Positions 8,964 to 17,818 of a stretch of DNA of 64,000 nucleotides are shown piece by piece. The DNA comes from CAIOSQ01 sp964434345 (GTDB lineage: Bacteria; Pseudomonadota; Alphaproteobacteria; CACIAM-22H2): the NCBI GenBank assembly GCA_964434345.1, contig CAYSUY010000002.1, forward strand, positions 9,120 to 73,119. Direction: 5' to 3'. A model generated the notes under the pieces. The model saw only the letters and a list, made by a program, of their open reading frames with translations. It had not been told where the DNA came from and made no database searches. Made by a program: the position numbers and the translations under genes. Numbering within the stretch: the stretch's first letter is position 1; each line of letters opens with the position of its first letter.

Positions 8964-10484
8964 ATGACGACCACGCGACGCCAATTCGCACGCCTCGCCG
9001 GCTCGATCCCGGCCTTGTCCCTGGCGACCGGCATGGGAAGCGCCAACGCACAGGCCGCGCGCACGCTCAATGTCGGGATCGTCTCCGATCCGGTCACGCT
9101 GGATCCGGCAATGATGGCCTCGTTCTTCGAGATCCTCGTCCAGTACAACATCCACGAACCGCTCCTGCATCTGACGCCGGACCTCAAGATCGAGCCGGGT
9201 CTCGCCGCGGTCGAGATCGTCGATCCGGTCACCTACCGGTTCACGCTCAAGCAAGGGCTGACGTTCCACGACGGGACCACGATCGATGCCGCGGCCGCCA
9301 AGGCCAATTTCGACCGCATGCTCGATCCGGCCACCGGATCCCCGCGCCGCGGAGAACTCGGGCCGATCGATGCGGTCGAGGTGACGGGCCCCCTCACCTT
9401 CGTCGTCCGCTTCAAGGCGCCCTATGCGCCATTCCTGCAGGTCCTCGCCAATCGTGCCGGCATGATGGTCTCCCCTTCGGCCCTGAGATCGCTCGGCGCC
9501 GATTTCGCGACGAAGGCCGTCGGCGCGGGCCCGTTCAAGGTGGCGTCCTGGACCAAGAATTCGGAACTCGTGCTCGAGCGCTTCGCCGGATATTGGCGGA
9601 GCGGGCTGCCGAGCATCGACCGTGTCGTGTTCCGGCCGATCGCCGACGAGACCGTACGGCTCGCCAACCTGCGATCCGGAACGCTCCACCTCGTCGACGG
9701 CGTCCCGCCGCAATCCGTCGCGCAGCTCGGTCGCGAAGCGAATGTCGCCGTCAAGCAGCAGCCAGGGCTCGGCTTCAACGCGTTCTCGTTCAACACGACA
9801 CGCGGCGTGTTCGCCGATGCGCGGGTACGCCGCGCCTTCGTCCTGACCATGGATCCCGACGTGATCCAGCGTGTCGTCTATTTCAACACCGGCGCTCCCG
9901 CATACGGTCCGATCCCGCCGTCGATCGGCTGGGCGCATGACCCGGCGTTCAAGCCCAATCGCCTCGACCGCGACGGCGCGCGCAAGCTCCTCGCGGACGC
10001 GGGTCAGGGCGCCGCGCCGGTCCCCGTCACAATTACCGTGACCAACTCTCCGCTGCAGGTGCGCATCGCTGAGGTGCTCCAGAGCCAAGCCAACCAGGCC
10101 GGTTTCAAGGTGGACATCAAGCAGATCGATGCCACGAGCCTGATCACCGTCCTGCGTCAGCGCGACTTCGACCTCTGCATGTCGCCATGGTCGGGCCGGT
10201 CCGATCCCGACGGGAACATGTTCAACTACTTCACCAAGACCGGCCCGAACAATTTCGCCGGCTGGCAGTCCGATACGGTGACCGACCTGCTGACCCGCGC
10301 GCGCAGCGTCGTCGACCAGGCCGAGCGCGCCAGGCTCTACCGCGCCGCGGAAACGGCCATCGCCGCCGAGATGCCGATGCTGTTCGTGCATTTCGACGCG
10401 ACGATCCAGGCATCGACGAGCCGCCTCGACTGGACCCAGTATGCCGACGGCGCGCTGCGGCTGCAGTTCGCGAAGCTCGGGTGA
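8964..10484 (+). CDS. Extracellular solute-binding protein, family 5
   Basis: Periplasmic receptor of the first importer, 506 residues, matching the SBP_bac_5 length. The N-terminus TTRRQFARLAGS followed by a hydrophobic stretch and ANAQA is a Tat-like signal with a likely cleavage after AxA at about residues 27-31. The mature part shows family hallmarks such as YRFTLKQGLTFHDGTTIDA and VRRAFVLTMDPDVI. A purine-rich CTTGGGGGA lies upstream of the ATG at 8964. The ligand cannot be predicted; family members bind peptides, opines, nickel complexes or oligosaccharides. Confidence 0.88.
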   Translation: MTTTRRQFARLAGSIPALSLATGMGSANAQAARTLNVGIVSDPVTLDPAMMASFFEILVQYNIHEPLLHLTPDLKIEPGLAAVEIVDPVTYRFTLKQGLTFHDGTTIDAAAAKANFDRMLDPATGSPRRGELGPIDAVEVTGPLTFVVRFKAPYAPFLQVLANRAGMMVSPSALRSLGADFATKAVGAGPFKVASWTKNSELVLERFAGYWRSGLPSIDRVVFRPIADETVRLANLRSGTLHLVDGVPPQSVAQLGREANVAVKQQPGLGFNAFSFNTTRGVFADARVRRAFVLTMDPDVIQRVVYFNTGAPAYGPIPPSIGWAHDPAFKPNRLDRDGARKLLADAGQGAAPVPVTITVTNSPLQVRIAEVLQSQANQAGFKVDIKQIDATSLITVLRQRDFDLCMSPWSGRSDPDGNMFNYFTKTGPNNFAGWQSDTVTDLLTRARSVVDQAERARLYRAAETAIAAEMPMLFVHFDATIQASTSRLDWTQYADGALRLQFAKLG

Positions 10485-10494
10485 GGCGCCTGAC

Positions 10495-11283
10495 ATGGCA
10501 AGCGATCTGAAGCTGCTGCTCGCGGGCGAGAGCTGGACCACCACCGCGACGCATATCAAGGGCTGGGACCAGTTCCACTCCGCCACCTTCCATCGCGGCG
10601 CCGACCATTTCGTCGCCGCGATGCGCAAGGCGGGCATAGCGATCGACTACATGCCGAGCCATGTCGCGGCGGCCGATTTCCCCCTCGATCCCGAGGCCCT
10701 GGACGCCTACGACGCGATCATCCTGAGCGACATCGGCTCGAACACGCTGCTGCTGCCGCCGCAGGTGTGGATCGAATCGAAGACCGCCCCAAACCGCCTC
10801 AAGCTGATCCGCGACTACGTGGCCCGCGGCGGCGGGCTTGTGATGATCGGTGGCTACTACAGCTTCCAGGGGCTCAACGGAGGCGCGCGCTATCACCGCA
10901 CGCCGATCGAGGAAATCCTGCCGGTCTCGATGCATCCCTTCGACGATCGCGTCGAGATCCCCGAGGGGTTCACCGCTGTCGTCGGCAAGACGGCGCGTCG
11001 GCATCCGATCCTGAAGGATGTTCCCGCCGGCCCGTGGCCGGTGCTTCTCGGCGTCAACGAGGTGAAGGCGAAGCGCGGCGCGACGGTGCTCGCCTCCGTG
11101 CCAGCCGATCAGGGCGGGCATCCGCTCCTCGTCGCCGGAACCCACGGCAAGGGCCGCAGCGTCGCCTGGACGTCTGACATCGGACCACACTGGCTGCCTG
11201 GCGCCTTCTCTGACTGGGACGGCTTCCGTCCGCTCTGGTCGAACCTGCTGCGCTGGGTCGCGCGGACCGACGCGCGCCGCTAG
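10495..11283 (+). CDS. Putative glutamine amidotransferase-like (GATase1-like) protein
   Basis: A 262-residue cytosolic protein resembling the class I glutamine amidotransferase-like family (Pfam GATase1_like type). The N-terminus DLKLLLAGESWTTTATHIKG, then YDAIILSDIGSNTLLL and ARGGGLVMIGGYYSFQG fit the flavodoxin-like Rossmann fold. No obvious nucleophile-elbow cysteine (G-x-C-x-G) is visible, so amidotransferase activity is doubtful; HGKGRSVAWTSDIGPHW near the end is conserved in relatives as I recall them. The start at 10495 follows the binding-protein stop by 10 bases. It sits between two peptide-type importers, suggesting a role in processing the imported solute. Confidence 0.7.
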   Translation: MASDLKLLLAGESWTTTATHIKGWDQFHSATFHRGADHFVAAMRKAGIAIDYMPSHVAAADFPLDPEALDAYDAIILSDIGSNTLLLPPQVWIESKTAPNRLKLIRDYVARGGGLVMIGGYYSFQGLNGGARYHRTPIEEILPVSMHPFDDRVEIPEGFTAVVGKTARRHPILKDVPAGPWPVLLGVNEVKAKRGATVLASVPADQGGHPLLVAGTHGKGRSVAWTSDIGPHWLPGAFSDWDGFRPLWSNLLRWVARTDARR

Positions 11284-11366
11284 TCCTGCGCGTCGCGCAT
11301 GGGCCCGAGCCTTGCCGGGCCGCTGATGGGCGCGGTAGCGTCATGAGCGACTCAGGGGAGGGGCTC

Positions 11367-12962
11367 ATGACGCATACGGACAATCACGCCACATCCGGGA
11401 TCCTGGCCGCGGCGCCGTCGCTGGACAGGCGCACGCTGCTGCGTCTTGCCCTCGCCTCCGGCGCGCTGGGCATCGCACCCGAGGCACTGGCGCAATCCGG
11501 CGCCGGCGCGCCCAAGCGCGGCGGTCGCCTGACGATCGGCGCCGATGCCGATCCGATCGGCCTCGATCCGGTCACGCTCACCGCGTTCTCGTCCTACGAC
11601 TTCACGGCGCTGATCTACAGCGGATTGCTGCGCTGGAACGCCGACATGAAGGTCGAGCCCGACCTCGCCACCGGCTTCGAGCAACCAGACCCGACGACCT
11701 ACATCTTCAAGCTTCGCAGCGGCGTGAAATTCCACAACGGACAGGAGTTCGAGGCTGCGGACGTCAAGCACACCTTCGACCGCATCCGCGATCCGGCCTC
11801 GGCGAGCCCGAGCGCGACGATCTTCGCGAGCGTGAAGGACGTCACGGTCGTCGACCGGTTGACCGTGCGGTTCGATCTCCATGCGCCGAGCGCCGCTTTC
11901 CTCAGCTATCTCGCGACCAATCCCACGGGCGTCATCGTCCCGCGCGGCGTCGGCGAACTCGCCACCAAGCCTGTCGGCACGGGACCGTTCGTATTCGAGT
12001 CCTACCAGCCGAACCAGCAATTCACGCTCAAGGCCAATCCCAGCTACTACGAGGCGGGGCTGCCCTATCTCGACACCGTCGTGTTCCGCTTCTTCAAGGA
12101 CCAGGCGTCGCTCACCTCGGCACTGCGGTCCAAGGCGATCGACATGACGTGGTTCAAGGATCCGAAGGTCTCGGCGCAGATCGTCCGGACGTCGTCCGAC
12201 CTGGTCTCGGCCCCCGGCAAGACCACGCGCACCTTCCCGGTCTGGATGAACATGAAGGCAGCGCCGCTGAACGACGTGCGCGTGCGCCGCGCGCTCAGCC
12301 TCGCCACCGACCGGGCCGCTTGCCTTCAGACGGTGCTTGGGGGCTCCGGCAAGGTTGCCGCGATGGTCCCCGAAAGCCATGTCGGTGGCTACGATGGCGC
12401 CGGCGAGATGCCGTACTACAAGACGGACATCGCCGCCGCGAAGAAGCTGCTGGCGGAGGCCGGCCACCCGAACGGCATCGACCTGGGCGACTATCTCGTC
12501 GTCGCAGCCAATCCGCTCGACGTCAGCTGCGCCCAGATCCTGCAGCAGCAATGGGCCGAAGCCGGCATCAAGGTCGCCATCAAGCCGATGGAGACTGCAC
12601 CGCTGATCGGCATGTGGCTGAAGGGCGAGTTCCCGACCCTGCTCTCGGTCGCCCTGAGCTGGAGCCCCGACCCCGACGCGATCGTCTCGCGCATCACCTC
12701 GATGCATGGCCAGGGCAAATCCTCCGGCATGGCCGATGCCAAGCTCGACGCGATGGTCGTGGAGGCACGGACGATCCTCGATCGCGGCAAGCGCGCGGAA
12801 GCCTACATGGCCATCCAGCGGCACATCGCCGACAACGCCTATGTGCTGGACATCTACCAATATCCGCTGCGCTGGGAAGCCTGGTGGAGCTACGCGAAGG
12901 GCTATGCCCCCCTCGCCGCCAACATCCGCAGCTTCGTGCGCACGACCTGGATCGACAAGTGA
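11367..12962 (+). CDS. Extracellular solute-binding protein, family 5 (second importer)
   Basis: Periplasmic receptor of about 531 residues for the second importer. SLDRRTLLRLALASGALG followed by APEALAQ looks like a Tat signal preceded by an unusually long N-region. Family motifs include YIFKLRSGVKFHNGQEFEA and VRRALSLATDRAAC. The frame opens at 11343, but I prefer the ATG at 11367 because AGGGGAGGGG lies five to six bases before it. It is a paralogue of 8964-10484, diverged beyond recent duplication. A 66-base gap precedes the permeases. Confidence 0.86.
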   Translation: MTHTDNHATSGILAAAPSLDRRTLLRLALASGALGIAPEALAQSGAGAPKRGGRLTIGADADPIGLDPVTLTAFSSYDFTALIYSGLLRWNADMKVEPDLATGFEQPDPTTYIFKLRSGVKFHNGQEFEAADVKHTFDRIRDPASASPSATIFASVKDVTVVDRLTVRFDLHAPSAAFLSYLATNPTGVIVPRGVGELATKPVGTGPFVFESYQPNQQFTLKANPSYYEAGLPYLDTVVFRFFKDQASLTSALRSKAIDMTWFKDPKVSAQIVRTSSDLVSAPGKTTRTFPVWMNMKAAPLNDVRVRRALSLATDRAACLQTVLGGSGKVAAMVPESHVGGYDGAGEMPYYKTDIAAAKKLLAEAGHPNGIDLGDYLVVAANPLDVSCAQILQQQWAEAGIKVAIKPMETAPLIGMWLKGEFPTLLSVALSWSPDPDAIVSRITSMHGQGKSSGMADAKLDAMVVEARTILDRGKRAEAYMAIQRHIADNAYVLDIYQYPLRWEAWWSYAKGYAPLAANIRSFVRTTWIDK

Positions 12963-13028
12963 GACACTGATGCCGGTCGCCCTCCGCCACACGCGGGCGA
13001 ACGGGACAAAGACGGGACGAGGCGCGCC

Positions 13029-13973
13029 ATGATGCGCATGGTTGCGCTTCGCCTCGCCCTCACCCTGCCGATCCTGCTCGGCGTCTCCATGGTCGCGTTC
13101 GCGCTGATGCGCGCGCTGCCGGGAGATTTCGCGCAGGCGTCGGCGGGTACGACCACGATCTCGGCGGAGGCTCTCGATCAGATCCGGCGCAATCTCGGTC
13201 TCGACCGTCCGATCTGGGCCCAGTATCTGGCCTGGCTGGGCAAGGCCCTGCAAGGCGATCTCGGACTTTCCTTCGCGACCAGGCGTCCCGTGCTCGGCGA
13301 ACTCGTCCCGCGTTTTCTCGTCACGGCCGAATTGACGCTGATCGCGGGATTGATGGCGCTGACGCTCGGGACTTGCACCGGCCTTGCGTCCGCGCGCCTG
13401 CGCGGGCGCGTCGACTGGATCGTGCGCGGCTGGAACAGCCTGCTGCTCGCGGTCCCTAATTTCGTCGTCGCCACGCTCATCGTGCTGCTCGCAGGGCTCT
13501 ATTTCCCGACCATCGGGATCTTCACCTATGTGCCTTTCGCCGAGGACCCGGTCGCGAATGTCGCCAGCCTGCTGCTCCCGGCGCTGTCGCTGGCGCTCAC
13601 CGTGTCGGTCACGATCTCCGAGAACACGCGCGCCGCAGTGCTCGAGGTGTCGAGCCAGGACTATGTGATGGTGGCGCGTGCCAAGGGCTTGACCGCCGGC
13701 GCGGTGCTGCGCGACTACCTTGTGCGCAACGCCCTTACGCCCGTGATCACGGTCACCGGGCTGCAGATGGCCGCGCTGCTGGGTGGTTCGATCCTGATCG
13801 AGACGATCTTCACGATACCGGGCATGGGTCAGTACCTGTTCGAATCGGTGACCACCCGCGACTACCCTGCGATCCAGGGCATCGTCCTCGTCGCCGCCAG
13901 CGTGGTGCTGCTCGTCAACGTGGCCGTGGACATCGCCTATGCCCGGGTCGACGCGCGTGTGTCCTATGACTGA
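13029..13973 (+). CDS. Peptide/nickel-type ABC permease (DppB class, second importer)
   Basis: Inner-membrane permease, 314 residues. N-terminus RLALTLPILLGVSMVAFALM and ALPGDF, coupling loop QDYVMVARAKGLTAGAVLRD, then LLGGSILIETIFTIPGMGQ and the C-terminal YARVDARV motif identify the DppB class. The start is the first of two near ATG codons (MMRMVAL). Its last eight bases overlap the next permease gene, as is usual in this operon type. Confidence 0.88.
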   Translation: MMRMVALRLALTLPILLGVSMVAFALMRALPGDFAQASAGTTTISAEALDQIRRNLGLDRPIWAQYLAWLGKALQGDLGLSFATRRPVLGELVPRFLVTAELTLIAGLMALTLGTCTGLASARLRGRVDWIVRGWNSLLLAVPNFVVATLIVLLAGLYFPTIGIFTYVPFAEDPVANVASLLLPALSLALTVSVTISENTRAAVLEVSSQDYVMVARAKGLTAGAVLRDYLVRNALTPVITVTGLQMAALLGGSILIETIFTIPGMGQYLFESVTTRDYPAIQGIVLVAASVVLLVNVAVDIAYARVDARVSYD

Positions 13974-14796
13974 TGCCGCGCCACGCCGCACGCATCGTGG
14001 CATCGCGATGGTCGCGATCGGCGCGGCGATGCTGGCGCTGCTGCTGCTCATCGTCGTCGCTGGCCCGTCGATCGCGCCTTTCAACGCGGCGAAGACATCC
14101 GCAAACTCGCTTGCAGGTCCCGATGCGACGCACTGGCTCGGGACCGATTCGATCGGTCGCGATCTTCTGAGCCGGTTGATCGTAGGCGGCCGCGGAACGC
14201 TGATGATCACCTTCGTCGCGGTGTCGCTGGCGCTCGCCGCCGGCCTCGTCCTTGGCCTCGTGTCCGGCTATGTCGGCGGCAAGGTCGACCTCGTCATCAT
14301 GCGCCTGCTCGACGTGGTCTTCGCGTTTCCGGTCTTCCTCCTGGCGATCGCCGTGGTCGCCGCGCTGGGTCCCACGGTCCGGAACCTGATCATCACGATC
14401 GCGATCGTCTACACACCGACCCTCGCGCGGGTGGTTCGCGGCCCCGTCCTGAGCGTCAAGCGCTGGGACCATGTCGAGGCGGCACGCAGCGTCGGCGTCG
14501 GCGAGTTCCGGATCGCCGTCGTGCATGTGCTGCCGCTGGTGATCTCGCCGATCCTGGTCCAGACCAGCCTGACGCTCGCCAACACGATCTTCACGGTGAC
14601 CGCACTGTCTTTCCTCGGCCTCGGGCCGCCGCCGCCCGACCCCAATTGGGGCAGCATGCTCGCCGAGGCGCGGCAATTCATGGAACTCGCCCCGCTGACT
14701 GTCATCGGCCCCGCGGTGGCCATCGTCTTCGCCTCCCTGACCTTCATCGTGCTGGCCAACGGCCTGCGCGAAGTCCTGGACGTCGGGAGCAGGTGA
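13966..14796 (+). CDS. Peptide/nickel-type ABC permease (DppC class, second importer)
   Basis: Second channel subunit, 276 residues, with HWLGTDSIGRDLLSRLIVGG after helix 1, coupling loop DHVEAARSVGVGEF, and LSFLGLGPPPPDPNWGSML near the end. The ATG at 13966 lies inside the end of the upstream permease gene (8-base overlap); a start at 13939 is possible but adds residues deep inside the neighbour. The stop TGA shares its last base with the ATG of the ATPase gene. Confidence 0.88.
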   Translation: MTDAAPRRTHRGIAMVAIGAAMLALLLLIVVAGPSIAPFNAAKTSANSLAGPDATHWLGTDSIGRDLLSRLIVGGRGTLMITFVAVSLALAAGLVLGLVSGYVGGKVDLVIMRLLDVVFAFPVFLLAIAVVAALGPTVRNLIITIAIVYTPTLARVVRGPVLSVKRWDHVEAARSVGVGEFRIAVVHVLPLVISPILVQTSLTLANTIFTVTALSFLGLGPPPPDPNWGSMLAEARQFMELAPLTVIGPAVAIVFASLTFIVLANGLREVLDVGSR

Positions 14797-15605
14797 TGGA
14801 ACCGCTCCTCGAAGTCCGCGGCCTGACCGCACGCTTCGCCCGCGATGGCAATCCCACGACCGTGGTGAAGGGCGTTTCCTTCGATATCGCGCCCGGCGAG
14901 GCGGTCGGTTTCGTCGGGGAATCGGGCTGCGGCAAGAGCGTCACGGCGCGGGCCATCATGCGCCTCGCGCCCGAAGGGTCCTCGGTTGCATGGGGCGGGC
15001 GGATCGCGTTTCGCGGTCGTGACCTCCTCGCGCTGACGGAGCGCGAGATGCGCGATGTCCGGGGACGGCGGATCGCCATGGTCTTCCAGGATCCCATGGC
15101 CTCCCTGAACCCGGTGATGAGTGTCGGCGCGCAGATCGACGACATCCTCCGGCGCCACATGTCCCTCTCCCGCAGCGCAGCCCGGCGACGCACGGTCGAG
15201 TTGCTCGGTCTGGTCGGGATCCGAGATCCGGCCGTCCGCGCCGACGATTTTCCCCACCAGTTCTCGGGTGGGATGCGCCAACGCGTCCTGATCGCGATCG
15301 CCGTGTCGTGCCAGCCCGATCTCCTGATCGCCGACGAACCGACGACCGCGCTCGACGTCACCGTGCAGGCGCAGATCCTGCGCCTGCTCAACCGGCTTCG
15401 CCGCGAATTGGGCATGGCGCTGATGCTGATCACCCATGATTTCGGCGTGATCGCGGGCATGGTCGAACGGGTCAACGTCATGCACGGCGGCGAGATCGTG
15501 GAGGCGGGAGCGATCGACCAACTCTTCGCCGCGCCGACGCATCCCTACACGCGCGCCTTGCTCGCGGCAGTACCGCGCCTGGACGGAGCGAGGCCGGGCG
15601 GATGA
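14796..15605 (+). CDS. Peptide/nickel-type ABC importer ATPase (DppD class, second importer)
   Basis: Cytoplasmic ATPase, 269 residues, shorter than usual for this class. Walker A is GESGCGKS, the signature FSGGMRQRVLIAIAV and Walker B LLIADEPTTALD. It ends soon after HPYTRALLAAVPRLDGA and lacks the C-terminal Cys-rich oligopeptide extension that its counterpart at 6069-7070 has. The start overlaps the upstream stop (TGATG) and the stop overlaps the next ATPase (ATGA), so the operon is tightly coupled. Confidence 0.87.
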   Translation: MEPLLEVRGLTARFARDGNPTTVVKGVSFDIAPGEAVGFVGESGCGKSVTARAIMRLAPEGSSVAWGGRIAFRGRDLLALTEREMRDVRGRRIAMVFQDPMASLNPVMSVGAQIDDILRRHMSLSRSAARRRTVELLGLVGIRDPAVRADDFPHQFSGGMRQRVLIAIAVSCQPDLLIADEPTTALDVTVQAQILRLLNRLRRELGMALMLITHDFGVIAGMVERVNVMHGGEIVEAGAIDQLFAAPTHPYTRALLAAVPRLDGARPGG

Positions 15606-16576
15606 GCGCGGCGCCGCCCCTCCTCGAGGTACGCGACCTCACCGTCACCTTCCCGGCGCGACGCGGCCGCCCCCCGGTGCGCGCCGTCGACGGCGTGTCG
15701 TTCGATATCGGCCGGGGACAGACCCTCGGACTCGTAGGCGAATCGGGATCGGGAAAGACGACCACCGGCCGCGCGATCCTGCAACTCCAGCCCGTCAGCA
15801 CGGGAACGGTCCGGTTGCTCGGCCACGATCTTACCAGCCTCCCGGCAACGGACCTCCGGGCGATGCGCCGGCATATGCAGTTCGTCCTGCAGAACCCCTA
15901 TTCGAGCCTCCATCCGCGGATGACGGTTGCCCAGATACTCGCGGAACCGCTGCGCATACATGCCACGGTCCCGCGCGGCAGGGTCGACGAGCGCGTCGCC
16001 GAGTTGATGACGCTGGTCGGCCTCGATCCGGCGATGGTCCGGCGCTATCCGCATGAATTCTCCGGAGGGCAGCGCCAGCGCATCGTCATCGCCCGGGCAC
16101 TCGCCGTGAACCCGGATTTCGTGGTCTGCGACGAACCTGTCTCGGCACTCGACGTACGCACGCAAGCCCAGATCGTCGACCTCCTCCAGTCTCTGCAGGC
16201 GAAGCTGCAGCTTTCGCTGCTCTTCATCGCCCATGACCTCGCGGTCGTGCGCGCCGTCGCGCACCGCGTCGCCGTCATGTATGGCGGCAGGATCGTCGAA
16301 CTCGGCGATGCAGCGCAGGTCTACGATGCGCCCGCGCATCCCTACACGCGCAACCTCCTCGACGCCGTCCCGATTCCCGATCCCGCGCGCCAGCGCGCGC
16401 GCCTTGCAGAGGCGACGATGGATCCGGATTTTCGCGGTCGCGACGCCGAAACGGGACCATGTGTGTTCGGGATCGATCACGTCGCGACCGGCACTGCCCC
16501 CTTGCACGAGATCGCGCCAGGCCATTTCGTGTCCTGCCGGTTCTGGCCGCGTGGCGTCACGCCGGCCCTTGGATGA
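15602..16576 (+). CDS. Peptide/nickel-type ABC importer ATPase (DppF class, second importer)
   Basis: Second ATPase, 324 residues. Walker A is GESGSGKTT, signature FSGGQRQRIVIARAL and Walker B FVVCDEPVSALD. The C-terminal region has a single Cys-containing segment (GPCVFGIDHV) rather than the full CxxxxxxC-type oligopeptide motif. It completes a full importer set (binding protein, two permeases, two ATPases) running from 11367 to 16576. A RidA-like gene follows after 22 bases. Confidence 0.87.
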   Translation: MSAAPPLLEVRDLTVTFPARRGRPPVRAVDGVSFDIGRGQTLGLVGESGSGKTTTGRAILQLQPVSTGTVRLLGHDLTSLPATDLRAMRRHMQFVLQNPYSSLHPRMTVAQILAEPLRIHATVPRGRVDERVAELMTLVGLDPAMVRRYPHEFSGGQRQRIVIARALAVNPDFVVCDEPVSALDVRTQAQIVDLLQSLQAKLQLSLLFIAHDLAVVRAVAHRVAVMYGGRIVELGDAAQVYDAPAHPYTRNLLDAVPIPDPARQRARLAEATMDPDFRGRDAETGPCVFGIDHVATGTAPLHEIAPGHFVSCRFWPRGVTPALG

Positions 16577-16598
16577 CCGGCGACAACAGGAGAAGACG

Positions 16599-17006
16599 GT
16601 GACGACGCTGCGCAAGACGATCGTGCCGGCACGCATGGCACGGATCTACGAGGACTATGGATACGCGCCCGCGCTCCAGGTCGGCCGGACGCTCTACTGC
16701 GCCGGCCAGGTCGGACGCACCGACGATCTGCGCGTCATCGAGGACCCGGAAAGGCAGTTCGAAGCCTGCTGGGAGAATCTGCGCACCGTGCTGGCCGAGG
16801 CCGGATGCGGGTTCGCGGACGTGGTCGACCTCACCACCTACCATGTCGAGATGCAGACGCATTTCGATGCCTTCAAGCGGGTCAAAAACCGCGTGTTCCC
16901 GCGTCAGACCTGTCCGTGGACCGCGATCGGCGTCCAGTCGCTCTCGCGGCCGGGATTGCTGCTGGAGATCAAATGCACCGCCCTGGTGCCGGAGGACGTG
17001 TCGTGA
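16599..17006 (+). CDS. RidA/YjgF-like protein
   Basis: A 135-residue RidA-family protein, a trimeric fold that in classic members hydrolyses reactive enamine/imine intermediates. The GTG at 16599 is used because AGGAGAAGA lies just upstream. The family core is visible: RTLYCAGQVGRT, ENLRTVLAEAGCGFADVVDL, and LLEIKCTALV at the C-terminus. By-eye alignment puts CPWTAIGVQSL where archetypal RidA has its deaminase arginine (PARSCVEV), so that arginine appears replaced and this may be a Rid subfamily without imine deaminase activity. It overlaps the crotonase gene (GTGA). Confidence 0.78.
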   Translation: MTTLRKTIVPARMARIYEDYGYAPALQVGRTLYCAGQVGRTDDLRVIEDPERQFEACWENLRTVLAEAGCGFADVVDLTTYHVEMQTHFDAFKRVKNRVFPRQTCPWTAIGVQSLSRPGLLLEIKCTALVPEDVS

Positions 17007-17803
17007 GCTATCTCGCCGTCGAGGATCGCGGCGCCATCGCGATCGTGAAACTCGATCGCCCCCAGAGTCGCAACGCCATCTCGAGCTTCGAGGATTGCGC
17101 CGAACTCGTCGATTGCCTCGTCAGGCTCGATGCCGACCGCGCGAAGCGCGCGATCATCCTGACCGGTGCCGATCCGGCCTTCTGCGCCGGAGGCGACCTC
17201 AAGCAGATGCGCGCGGGGACCGGCCTTGGCGGCGGGCGCACCGCGCTCGAGGTGCAGGACAACTACAGGCGCGGCGTGCAGCGCATCCCGCTCGCGTTCC
17301 AGGCCATCGATATCCCGATCGTCGCCGCGGTGAACGGACCCGCCGTGGGCGTGGGATGCGACCTCGCCGCGATGTGCGATCTCCGCATCGCCTCCGAGCG
17401 CGCGACCTTCGCGGAAAGCTTCGTCAAGGTCGGGCTCGTTCCGGGGGACGGAGGCGCCTGGTTCCTCGCGCGCGCCATCGGTGTCGCCGCCGCCGCGCGC
17501 ATGGCGCTGACCGGCGAGACGATCTCGGCCGAACGCGCGCGCTCCATAGGGCTTGTATCGGATGTCGTGCCTCACGCAGACCTGATGCAAGCCGCCATCG
17601 CGCTGGCGGAGGCGATCGCCGCGAACCCGCCGGCCGCGACGCGCCGCACCAAGCGCCTTTTGCGCGAGGCGCTCGCGCTGCCCCTGCCCGCGTTCCTCGA
17701 CCTGACGAGCGGCATGCAGGCGGCCCTGCACCACAGCGACGACCACAAGGAAGCCGTAACCGCGATCCTCGAGAAGCGACCGCCCAGCTTCACGGGGTCG
17801 TGA
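17003..17803 (+). CDS. Crotonase-superfamily protein (enoyl-CoA hydratase/isomerase-like)
   Basis: A 266-residue crotonase-fold enzyme acting on a CoA thioester. The oxyanion-hole regions are AFCAGGDLKQM and GPAVGVGCDLAAMCDLRIAS. The segment AESFVKVGLVPGDGGAWFLA lacks the first catalytic Glu of classical hydratases at the aligned position, and the second Glu (in the helix before ALTG) is also absent. It is therefore probably not a simple hydratase; isomerase, lyase or hydrolase chemistry is possible. The GTG start at 17003 overlaps the RidA stop (GTGA). It is the last gene of the long plus-strand operon and converges on the iron alcohol dehydrogenase. Confidence 0.8.
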   Translation: MSYLAVEDRGAIAIVKLDRPQSRNAISSFEDCAELVDCLVRLDADRAKRAIILTGADPAFCAGGDLKQMRAGTGLGGGRTALEVQDNYRRGVQRIPLAFQAIDIPIVAAVNGPAVGVGCDLAAMCDLRIASERATFAESFVKVGLVPGDGGAWFLARAIGVAAAARMALTGETISAERARSIGLVSDVVPHADLMQAAIALAEAIAANPPAATRRTKRLLREALALPLPAFLDLTSGMQAALHHSDDHKEAVTAILEKRPPSFTGS

Positions 17804-17818
17804 TCGGCCGTGCGGGTT

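Noticed and set aside
8964..12962. The two family 5 binding proteins as a recent tandem duplication.
   Set aside because: They share only family motifs and Tat-like signals; no nucleotide-level repeat is visible between the two importers.
11352..14210. A 952-residue minus-strand open frame opposite the second importer.
   Set aside because: It is the shadow of GC-rich codon bias; the plus strand encodes intact SBP and permease genes.
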